Assembly (NCBI GenBank): GCA_026388315.1
Contig: JAPLKA010000083.1
Location: forward strand, 1-33,329
Reading direction: 5' to 3'
DNA from: Pseudomonadota bacterium
GTDB taxonomy: Bacteria > Desulfobacterota > Syntrophorhabdia > Syntrophorhabdales > Syntrophorhabdaceae
Length of the DNA: 33,329 nucleotides
Of this stretch, positions 27,817 through 33,329 are shown piece after piece (the stretch's first letter is position 1; every line of letters begins with the position of its first letter). The notes below the pieces were generated by a model. It was not told the origin of the DNA and did not search any database. It was given only the letters and a program-made list of their open reading frames with translations. Made by a program: the position numbers and the translations under genes.

Positions 27817-27835
27817 AAAATACAATATAAAATAC
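27812..27835. repeat. Tandem 12-bp repeat in the hcrB/Fis-like intergenic region
   Basis: AATATAAAATAC is repeated exactly twice head to tail (27812-27823, 27824-27835) inside the A+T-rich divergent control region. It could be curved DNA or a pair of binding sites on one helix face. Confidence 0.6.
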
Positions 27836-27845
27836 AAAAGAAGTT

Positions 27846-27860
27846 TGTATACAGTATACA
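27846..27860. promoter_or_regulatory. Operator-like 15-bp palindrome TGTATAC-A-GTATACA
   Basis: The perfect inverted repeat has 7-base arms around a single base. It lies ten or more bases downstream of the candidate hcr -10 region and downstream of the candidate promoter of the Fis-like gene, where a bound repressor could affect both. GTATAC-type palindromes are common operators for GntR/FadR-type regulators; no such gene is in the window. Confidence 0.5.
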
Positions 27861-27869
27861 GTGATTAAA

Positions 27870-27896
27870 ACTATAATTTAATTATTTTCTTGTCAA
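27870..27896 (-). promoter_or_regulatory. Candidate promoter of the hcr operon
   Basis: On the - strand a perfect TTGACA occupies 27896-27891. The -10 is less clear: TATAGT at 27875-27870 gives a short 15-base spacer. The palindrome at 27846-27860 would lie over the start site region. Confidence 0.4.
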
Positions 27897-27928
27897 CTAA
27901 AAATTAGATTTGTCACCGTAAGCCAAAA

Positions 27929-28198
27929 ATGGCACCGATCATGAATGATAGTAAAACACCAAATGATAATACTGAGTTATACAATATATTTGAGGTAAAA
28001 ATGGAACATATAGCAAAAAACCTGTTGTTATCAAAGGTGAATGATAAAGACAAAGTACTCATGGAGATTCAGGCAATCATTGAGAAGGTATTTATCGGTT
28101 CTGCCATGAAACTCTCAAAAAACAATGTTTCAAAGGCAGCAAAACTTTTAGGAATTAACAGAAATACATTAAGTAAAAAACTGAAAGAAACCAGATAA
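27929..28198 (+). CDS. Small Fis-type helix-turn-helix protein
   Basis: An 89-residue protein whose last 45 residues form a Fis/NtrC C-terminal-type helix-turn-helix (MKLSKNNVSKAAKLLGINRNTLSKKLKE), the same domain that ends sigma-54 activators. There is no AAA+ or sensor domain, so it is a stand-alone DNA-binding or bending protein, and the start is not a fragment boundary as far as I can see. ATGs at 27929 and 27941 are both possible, and neither has a clear ribosome-binding site. It is divergent from the hcr operon, which suggests it regulates or co-regulates that operon. A GATACTGG repeat follows directly after its stop. Confidence 0.75.
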   Translation: MAPIMNDSKTPNDNTELYNIFEVKMEHIAKNLLLSKVNDKDKVLMEIQAIIEKVFIGSAMKLSKNNVSKAAKLLGINRNTLSKKLKETR

Positions 28199-28206
28199 TA
28201 AAACAA

Positions 28207-28259
28207 GATACTGGATACTGGTTTGAACCAGAATCCAGTATCGAGAATATCCAGTATTC
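28207..28259. repeat. GATACTGG intergenic hairpin repeat, copy 2
   Basis: GATACTGG (28214-28221) and CCAGTATC (28235-28242) are a perfect inverted pair, with a nested CTGGTT/AACCAG stem. Extra partial units (GATACTGG at the left, CCAGTATTC at 28251-28259) flank it. It lies between the convergent Fis-like and IPMDH-like genes and could serve as a bidirectional 3' hairpin. Confidence 0.7.
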
Positions 28260-28298
28260 AGTCTGCACTTCACTCTTCACGAATGATGCTTCACGGAT

Positions 28299-29363
28299 TT
28301 ATTTATTAACATATTTCACTATCAGGTCACCTGCTTCTTTTGTCCCCATCCCCATCTTCCCTGCATCGAGAGATTTGATATCCTCTTTCAAGGCCTTTTG
28401 AACAGCTTTTTCTAAAATTTTCCAGCCTTCTCCTTCGCCAATGAATTCGAGCATCATTCCGCCTGCAAGTATTGCAGCAAGGGGATTTATCACATTTTTC
28501 CCCGTATATTTGGGAGCAGACCCACCCATCGGTTCAAACATGGACACTCCCTCAGGATTTATATTCCCGCCTGCAGCGATGCCCAGGCCGCCTTGAATCA
28601 TTGCCCCGAGGTCAGTGATAATATCTCCAAACAGATTATCAGTAACAATCACATCAAACCACTCCGGGTTTTTCACCATCCACATACAGGTAGCGTCAAC
28701 ATGGGCATAGTCTGTTTTTATATCAGGGTATTCCCTGGCAACCTCATAAAAAGTTCTTTCCCAGAGGTCAGAAGCATAAGTAAGGACATTCGTTTTGGCA
28801 CACAAAGTAAGTTTTTTTTCTTTGTTACGTTTTTTTGTGTAGTCAAAAGCAAAACGTATGCATCTTTCCACACCTTTTTTTGTGTTAATAGACTCCTGTG
28901 TGGCAACTTCATCTTTTGTCCCTTTTTTTAAAATTCCACCTGCCCCTACATACAGCCCTTCCGTGTTCTCCCTTATGACAACAAAGTCAATATCGTCAGG
29001 TCCTTTATTTTTAAGCGGCGTGTCAACACCTTCATAGAGTTTCACGGGTCTCAGGTTGATATACTGGTCAAGCTCAAATCTTGTCCTTAATAGAATGCCT
29101 TTTTCGAGTATCCCGGGTTTAACGTCAGGATGACCTATTGCCCCAAGATATATTGCATCGAACTGTCTCAACTCGCCAAGGACACTATCAGGAAGTATTT
29201 CACCTGTCTTTAAATAACGTTCCCCCCCAAGATTATAATAGGTGTATTTCAACGTAAATCCCAATTTTTTCGATATGACATTAATAACTTTTATCCCTTC
29301 TGCAACCACTTCAGGACCGGTCCCGTCACCTGGTATTACAGCGATATTATATGTTTTACCCAT
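28299..29363 (-). CDS. 3-isopropylmalate/isocitrate dehydrogenase family protein
   Basis: A protein of 354 residues (from the ATG at 29363) of the beta-decarboxylating dehydrogenase family. The N-terminal [16 protein letters not shown], the [18 protein letters not shown] substrate loop, [12 protein letters not shown], the metal-binding [12 protein letters not shown] and the [14 protein letters not shown] nucleotide loop are all present. The most likely role is LeuB in leucine synthesis, oxidising 3-isopropylmalate with NAD. The family also includes isocitrate, homoisocitrate and tartrate dehydrogenases, and no leuA, leuC or leuD is adjacent, so the symbol is left blank. GGAGG before 29363 decides the start over an ATG at 29375. 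It follows purD after 100 bases. Confidence 0.8.
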   Translation of the reverse strand: MGKTYNIAVIPGDGTGPEVVAEGIKVINVISKKLGFTLKYTYYNLGGERYLKTGEILPDSVLGELRQFDAIYLGAIGHPDVKPGILEKGILLRTRFELDQYINLRPVKLYEGVDTPLKNKGPDDIDFVVIRENTEGLYVGAGGILKKGTKDEVATQESINTKKGVERCIRFAFDYTKKRNKEKKLTLCAKTNVLTYASDLWERTFYEVAREYPDIKTDYAHVDATCMWMVKNPEWFDVIVTDNLFGDIITDLGAMIQGGLGIAAGGNINPEGVSMFEPMGGSAPKYTGKNVINPLAAILAGGMMLEFIGEGEGWKILEKAVQKALKEDIKSLDAGKMGMGTKEAGDLIVKYVNK

Positions 29364-29382
29364 TGCTACCTCCATATTTTTT

Positions 29383-29443
29383 GTGAATAGTCGTTAGTGA
29401 ATAGTATATAGTCAAAGATATTTTGTGCTGTTCACTATTCACT
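29383..29443. repeat. GTGAATAGT/ACTATTCAC hairpin repeat
   Basis: GTGAATAGT occurs at 29383 and 29397, and ACTATTCAC at 29434-29442. AGTGAATAGT (29396-29405) and ACTATTCACT (29434-29443) make a perfect 10-bp stem with a 28-base loop. Imperfect CGCTCTAT units follow at 29452-29480 and run into the purD 3' end. Confidence 0.65.
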
Positions 29444-29462
29444 GTCTTAACCGCTCTACGCT

Positions 29463-30755
29463 CTATGCTGAGCGCTCTATACTGTATTTTAAGGCTTTTG
29501 CCCCGATGTCTTTTCTGTACTGCATGCCTTCGAACTCTATATATGAAACCGCGTCATAGACTTTCTTTATGGCGTCTTCATATGTTTTTCCTGTAGCGGT
29601 TACTCCGAGAACCCTCCCGCCGGAGGTATAAAAATCATTTCCAACCTTTTTTGTGGCGGCGTGGAATACCATGATATCTTTCTTGTTTTTCAGGTCTTCG
29701 AGGCCTCTGATAACTTTGCCTTTTTCCGGTTTATCAGGGTACCCCCTCGAAGCGATGACAACACATATGGAGACGCCCTCTTTCCATTTGATATGCTCAA
29801 TCGTATTCAATTTACCTTCTACACAGGCTAAAACGATGGGCACAATATCGCTTTCCATTTTAAAAAGAATCGGCTGTGTTTCCGGGTCCCCGAGTCTGGC
29901 GTTGAATTCAAGGGTATAGGGGGTACCGCCTGACAGCATTAATCCGTCATATAATACTCCTTTATACACTACCCCTTCGCTCTGTAAAGCCTGTATGGTT
30001 TTGAGCATTATGTTTTGATTAATCGCCTCTTCCATATCCTTACCGATAAATGGAATCGGTGTATAGGCGCCCATACCGCCGGTATTAGGACCTTTGTCAT
30101 CGTCTAACAGCGCTTTATGGTCCTGCGAGGCGAGCATAGGCAATATCGATTTCCCATCGGTAAATGCAAGGTATGATGCCTCAACACCCGGTAGAAAATC
30201 TTCAATAATAACGTTTTTACCTGCATCTCCATGAATCAGGTTGACCAACAGATCTTTAAGAACACTTTCACCTTCTGCCTGGTCTGTTATAACATAAGCC
30301 CCCTTCCCCGCGCATAAACCATCAGCCTTTACAACATATGGCGGTTTTAATCCCTTCAGGTATTTTTCTGCCTTATCATAGTCAGAAAATATTTTGAAAG
30401 GAGCTGTAGGTATCCCGTATTTATCCAGCAATTCCTTTGTAAATACCTTGCTTGTCTCAATCAAGGCACCTTTCTGCCTGGGTCCGAAAATGGGAATACC
30501 CTCTTTTTCGAAGCCATCTACAATCCCTGATGCAAGAGGATTTTCAGGTCCCACGATGACAAGCTCAATTTTTTCTTTTTTTGAGAATGCGATGAGCCCA
30601 TCCGTGTCATTAGCATTCATATCAACACAGGTTGCCATCTCGGAAATTCCCCCATTTCCGGGGATACAGAAAATAGTGTTTACCTTTTTTGACTGCGACA
30701 ATTTCCATACGAGGGCATGTTCTCTCCCACCACCACCAATAACAAGAACCTTCAT
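29463..30755 (-). CDS. purD: Phosphoribosylamine-glycine ligase
   Basis: A 430-residue ATP-grasp enzyme that joins glycine to phosphoribosylamine, the second step of purine synthesis. GGGGREHALVWKL at the N-terminus, IVGPENPLASGIVD, the PYVVKADGLCAGKGAYV nucleotide loop, the DDKGPNTGGMGAYTP signature and LEFNARLGDPETQ are all present. GAAAGGAAAATC precedes the ATG at 30755. The last residues (SIERSA) are encoded by the CGCTCTAT repeat that overlaps the 3' end. It is the gene after purH in the same operon, with a GATACTGG repeat in the 57-base gap between them. Confidence 0.95.
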   Translation of the reverse strand: MKVLVIGGGGREHALVWKLSQSKKVNTIFCIPGNGGISEMATCVDMNANDTDGLIAFSKKEKIELVIVGPENPLASGIVDGFEKEGIPIFGPRQKGALIETSKVFTKELLDKYGIPTAPFKIFSDYDKAEKYLKGLKPPYVVKADGLCAGKGAYVITDQAEGESVLKDLLVNLIHGDAGKNVIIEDFLPGVEASYLAFTDGKSILPMLASQDHKALLDDDKGPNTGGMGAYTPIPFIGKDMEEAINQNIMLKTIQALQSEGVVYKGVLYDGLMLSGGTPYTLEFNARLGDPETQPILFKMESDIVPIVLACVEGKLNTIEHIKWKEGVSICVVIASRGYPDKPEKGKVIRGLEDLKNKKDIMVFHAATKKVGNDFYTSGGRVLGVTATGKTYEDAIKKVYDAVSYIEFEGMQYRKDIGAKALKYSIERSA

Positions 30756-30782
30756 TCCGATTTTCCTTTCATATTTGTGTCT

Positions 30783-30813
30783 GATACTGGACCAGTATCC
30801 AGTATCAAGTATC
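30783..30813. repeat. GATACTGG intergenic hairpin repeat, copy 3
   Basis: GATACTGG-A-CCAGTATC (30783-30799) is a perfect palindrome with a one-base centre, followed by a further CAGTATC and AAGTATC. It fills the purH-purD gap and touches the purH stop codon. Confidence 0.7.
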
Positions 30814-31403
30814 TATCGTTTCACTCCTGCCAGATATGCAGTAATAGCGCCATCATAATCTGCGGTAGTTGCAAATACCTTTTTAGCCAGATAAAACCTG
30901 AAATCCTCTGTGGTTGCACCGTTGTTTGCCTTAATATTTTCCATAGCCTTCGAATAATCCTCATGGTCGACAACTACAGTAACAAATTTAAAGTTTTTTG
31001 CTGCCGCCCTTATCATCGACGGGCCGCCGATGTCTATATTCTCTATCGCTTCCTCAAAGGTACAGCCTTTGCTTATCACTTCCTTAAAAGGATAGAGATT
31101 CACAACTATCATATCGATATGTTTTATCTCTAAAGTCTCCATTGCTTTCTGATGTTCCGCATTATCCCTGATATTGAGTATCCCGCCGTGTACCTTCGGA
31201 TGCAACGTCTTTACCCTTCCATCCATAATCTCAGGAAAACCCGTATAGGCGCTTATCTCGATGGGGTTAACACCTATGCTGTCGAGATATTTTTTTGTGC
31301 CACCCGTTGAAAGGATTTCCACATCATAGCCTTTCAGGAATGGAGCCAATTCCGATAGACCTGCCTTGTTCGATACACTTATCACTGCCCGCTTAATCTT
31401 CAT
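30813..31403 (-). CDS. purH: Stand-alone IMP cyclohydrolase domain of PurH
   Basis: A 196-residue protein equal to the N-terminal MGS-like IMP cyclohydrolase half of PurH, which closes FAICAR to IMP. Conserved segments are [69 protein letters not shown] and TTADYDGAI. Standard PurH has about 520 residues, with an AICAR transformylase domain following. Here the frame stops right after the first domain, no remnant of the second follows, and the domain end is clean. Either the transformylase is a separate gene elsewhere or another formyltransferase supplies it. AAAGGAGGG precedes the ATG. Confidence 0.9.
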   Translation of the reverse strand: MKIKRAVISVSNKAGLSELAPFLKGYDVEILSTGGTKKYLDSIGVNPIEISAYTGFPEIMDGRVKTLHPKVHGGILNIRDNAEHQKAMETLEIKHIDMIVVNLYPFKEVISKGCTFEEAIENIDIGGPSMIRAAAKNFKFVTVVVDHEDYSKAMENIKANNGATTEDFRFYLAKKVFATTADYDGAITAYLAGVKR

Positions 31404-31415
31404 ATAACCCTCCTT

Positions 31416-32054
31416 TTAGAGTCCCAATTCTTCGTTGATTAAATAAACAGAGATGTCTGTTCCGCCCGGTTTTCTCTGCATAATCGATATAATCCTGCAT
31501 ATTCTCGCCTCAGATCTGCAATCATGACAGTGGCCTGTTTCTGCACATGGCAGCGAGAGATTCAGCCTTTTTGCATTCATTGGTGCAGCTACATTTTTAA
31601 TCCTCTCAATTCCTGCATTCATGTCAGGCACTATTTTATTGTAACCTGCAATAATGATTACTTTTTTTGGTCCATATGCTGTGCTGTTGGTCCTGTTGCC
31701 AGAACCATCGATATTGATAATTTCACCTTTTTCTGTGATTGCATTGGCGCTTGAGAAAAAAAGATCGCATGTCAACTGCTGAAATCTGATCTCGCTGATC
31801 TCCTCCTTTGAAAGCCCTGGTTTCCAATGGTCAAGAAGCACAACATCCTCGTTTTTCAAGTGCTCAACAATACCCAAATCCCTTACGGTGAGGGAGCCGC
31901 CAAACCCTATTTTCATCTTGGGTTTTACATAACTCAACACCTTGTCCATAAGGGTTTCCCTGTCAGGGAAAAAGGCCGCGTCAAAAAAATTTGACTCAAG
32001 TGATTTTACTGCCCTCTGGATCGTTTTTTCGTTATGCCATTTTCTTATCTCCAT
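31416..32054 (-). CDS. LUD (LutC/YkgG) domain protein with C-terminal cysteine cluster
   Basis: A 212-residue protein of the LUD family, whose best-known members are subunits of lactate-oxidation complexes. GFGGSLTVRDLGIVEHLK, DLFFSSANAITEKGEIINIDGSGNRTNSTAYGPKKVIIIAGYNKI is the domain core. It ends with LPCAETGHCHDCRSEARIC, a C-X5-C-X2-C-X6-C cluster that many stand-alone LUD proteins carry and that may hold an iron-sulfur centre or zinc. GAGAGGTG precedes the ATG, and a candidate promoter lies at 32117-32146. It is 12 bases upstream of purH and so looks cotranscribed with it, though no link to purine synthesis is known. Confidence 0.8.
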   Translation of the reverse strand: MEIRKWHNEKTIQRAVKSLESNFFDAAFFPDRETLMDKVLSYVKPKMKIGFGGSLTVRDLGIVEHLKNEDVVLLDHWKPGLSKEEISEIRFQQLTCDLFFSSANAITEKGEIINIDGSGNRTNSTAYGPKKVIIIAGYNKIVPDMNAGIERIKNVAAPMNAKRLNLSLPCAETGHCHDCRSEARICRIISIMQRKPGGTDISVYLINEELGL

Positions 32055-32116
32055 ACTTGCACCTCTCTTTCATCCCCCTGAAATTTTTTTTGGAAGGAAA
32101 ACACAATACGGGATTT

Positions 32117-32146
32117 ATAGTAAATGCTGGTACGATAATTTGTCAA
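32117..32146 (-). promoter_or_regulatory. Candidate promoter of the LUD-purH-purD operon
   Basis: On the - strand a perfect TTGACA at 32146-32141 and TACTAT at 32122-32117 are separated by 18 bases, about 60 bases before the LUD gene start. Confidence 0.5.
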
Positions 32147-32189
32147 TAACAATCTTCCCGGTAATGTGTTGTTCTCGTACTATACCGAG

Positions 32190-33119
32190 TTATTGCTCTT
32201 TATGCATATAGAATATGTTGTTGCCGAAATGGAAACTTTTTATTTTTCCTGCATGCTCCATAGTCCGGAGGGTATCTTTCGCCTTTTGTAATGTCAAGCC
32301 GGTAGTCCTTACAATATCATCTAATGTTAATGATCTTCTTTTGAGTATATCCAGGATTGTTTCTGCCCGGTCTTTAATATCCTTTTTCGGCCTGAATTTT
32401 TTAAAACTGCAGACAACTTCACAATTATCTCCAAAAAATCTGCTTATCTTTTGAAGCTCAGATTGACTTATCCCTTTCGCAGCATCATCTTTTGGAGGTC
32501 TTGTCACGGTATTCAACTGAACCTTATCAACACCAAGAAGACCGATGATCTTTTTGAATTTATCCAGTTCTTCTGCGTCATCATTTATATCCTTCATAAG
32601 CATGGTTTCAAGCCAGATTTTACCTTCATACTCGTTTCTGAATTTTTTCAGACTCTTAATAATTAAGTCCAGTTCTATGAGGGAATGGGGTCTGTTAACA
32701 TAATGGAATATGTCTTCGCTTGCTGCATCGAGGGATGGCAGAACAATATCTGCGAATTTTAAATCTTGTCTGACATCTTCATCATAGAGAAGTGAGCTGT
32801 TTGTGATTACCGATACAGGAATATCAACCCTCTTTTTAATCTCTTTTATCATCCGACCAATATCGACATTAAGGGTTGGCTCACCTGAGCCGGAGAAGGT
32901 TACAATATCAATATGGTTTTGGGGGGCACACGCTTCGACTATTTCATCAACCACTTCCTGAACATCAAAAAAACTTTTTCTCTGAATCTCCTGATTTGTT
33001 GTTTTGCCTACCTGACAGTAAATGCAGTCAAAACTACAGAATTTTCTCGGAATAATATCAACCCCAAGGGAAAACCCCAGTCTTCTCGATGGAACCGGAC
33101 CAAAGATAAATTTATTCAT
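32190..33119 (-). CDS. Radical SAM protein (COG0731-like) with C-terminal winged helix
   Basis: A 309-residue radical SAM enzyme. The opening FIFGPVPSRRLGFSLGVDIIP is the family mark of COG0731 Fe-S oxidoreductases, and the SAM-binding [4Fe-4S] cysteines are C28, C32 and C35 (CX3CX2C in CSFDCIYCQ). FSGSGEPTL is the GGE-like S-adenosylmethionine motif. Residues from about 230 on look like a winged helix (TILDILKRRSLTLDDIVRTTGLTLQKAKDTL), suggesting binding to a nucleic acid or regulation. The substrate is unknown. The ATG at 33119 has a weak ribosome-binding site. The gap to the tRNA contains the tRNA promoter, and the gene is divergent from the tRNA. Confidence 0.82.
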   Translation of the reverse strand: MNKFIFGPVPSRRLGFSLGVDIIPRKFCSFDCIYCQVGKTTNQEIQRKSFFDVQEVVDEIVEACAPQNHIDIVTFSGSGEPTLNVDIGRMIKEIKKRVDIPVSVITNSSLLYDEDVRQDLKFADIVLPSLDAASEDIFHYVNRPHSLIELDLIIKSLKKFRNEYEGKIWLETMLMKDINDDAEELDKFKKIIGLLGVDKVQLNTVTRPPKDDAAKGISQSELQKISRFFGDNCEVVCSFKKFRPKKDIKDRAETILDILKRRSLTLDDIVRTTGLTLQKAKDTLRTMEHAGKIKSFHFGNNIFYMHKEQ

Positions 33120-33216
33120 AGTGAAATAATAATAGATTATTAACGGGAAAAATCAAACAAAAATTCATTTCAGAGTGATATTCTGCCCTTCACTTATTTT
33201 AAAATTGTTGATAACA

Positions 33217-33246
33217 TTGACTTTAATTTTGCAAATAGTGTATTAT
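33217..33246 (+). promoter_or_regulatory. Promoter of tRNA-Val
   Basis: TTGACT (33217-33222) and TATTAT (33241-33246) are separated by 18 bases, close upstream of the tRNA 5' end at 33255, consistent with a short precursor leader. Confidence 0.6.
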
Positions 33247-33254
33247 TAAAATAT

Positions 33255-33329
33255 GGGCGGTTAGCTCAGATGGTTAGAGCGCTGGTCTCACATACCAGAG
33301 GTCGTAGGTTCGACTCCTATACTGCCCAC
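33255..33329 (+). tRNA. tRNA-Val (anticodon CAC)
   Basis: A complete cloverleaf: 7-bp acceptor stem (GGGCGGT with ACTGCCC, one G-T), D stem GCTC/GAGC, anticodon stem CTGGT/ACCAG with loop CTCACAT (anticodon CAC, valine codon GTG), variable AGGTC, T stem GTAGG/CCTAT with loop TTCGACT. Discriminator A is at 33328 and the first C of CCA is the last base of the window, so only the CA end is cut off. Confidence 0.93.

Noticed and set aside
28299-29363. Assigning this firmly as leuB
   Set aside because: Motifs fit the family, but isocitrate, homoisocitrate and tartrate dehydrogenases share them, and no leuACD genes are adjacent.
30756-30812. A frameshift splitting purH into two pieces
   Set aside because: The 57-base gap to purD is filled by the repeat and the purD leader, with no remnant of the transformylase domain, so a recent frameshift does not explain the short PurH.
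31416-32054. Treating the LUD gene as part of a lactate oxidation (Lut) operon
   Set aside because: No LutA- or LutB-like genes are near, and it is linked instead to purH and purD.

Overview
The window looks like a chromosomal segment of an anaerobic, Gram-negative, deltaproteobacteria-like organism (Desulfobacterota type, perhaps a syntrophic aromatic-compound degrader). This is inferred from gene content: an LL-diaminopimelate aminotransferase, a 2-hydroxyacyl-CoA dehydratase-type protein, a complete 4-hydroxybenzoyl-CoA reductase-like molybdoenzyme, COG0731-type radical SAM and LUD proteins, a lipoprotein, and a PpiD-type periplasmic chaperone. Coding is dense, gaps are short (none over 300 bases), and no complete insertion sequence, prophage or CRISPR array was seen.

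Layout. 1-1930: a VOC protein and dapL on the + strand. 1932-5204 (- strand): an apparent operon of a PEMT/ICMT-like membrane methyltransferase, an HgdB-like protein, a DUF4911-like small protein and TldD. 5420-7126: a membrane GT39/ArnT-like glycosyltransferase, whose 3' end overlaps that of rsmA. 7116-10391 (- strand): ppiD-like, tsaD, rsmA. 10483-15957 (+ strand): the rod-shape cluster mreB-mreC-mreD-mrdA-rodA, with a hairpin-rich repeat-like block between mreD and mrdA that confuses the mrdA start. 16031-17042: two small exported proteins. 17250-27742 (- strand): a long run of catabolic-looking genes in transcription order hcrB-hcrC-hcrA (4-hydroxybenzoyl-CoA reductase-like), an epimerase-like VOC protein, a saccharopine dehydrogenase-like reductase, glutamate dehydrogenase, a PEP-synthase-like protein lacking the catalytic domains, and a class III aminotransferase. 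It diverges from a small Fis-type regulator (27929-28198) across an intergenic region with a perfect 15-bp operator-like palindrome. 28299-33119 (- strand): an isopropylmalate dehydrogenase-like gene, purD, an IMP-cyclohydrolase-only purH, a LUD protein and a radical SAM protein. 33255-33329: tRNA-Val(CAC), just reaching the window edge.

How the genes fit together. Three functional blocks stand out: cell-wall elongation (MreBCD, PBP2, RodA), reductive dehydroxylation of an aromatic CoA thioester plus amino-acid-type redox and transamination enzymes, and late purine synthesis. The best biochemical evidence is in the FAD subunit of the molybdoenzyme. It carries a four-cysteine loop spaced C-X15-C-X7-C-X8-C, the signature of the extra [4Fe-4S] cluster of 4-hydroxybenzoyl-CoA reductase.

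Small intergenic repeats are a second theme. They comprise a GATACTGG hairpin family (three copies), a GTGAATAGT/ACTATTCAC family (two loci), a 100-bp element with 11-bp inverted termini, and the block upstream of mrdA. Several touch gene ends and supply stop codons or C-terminal codons.
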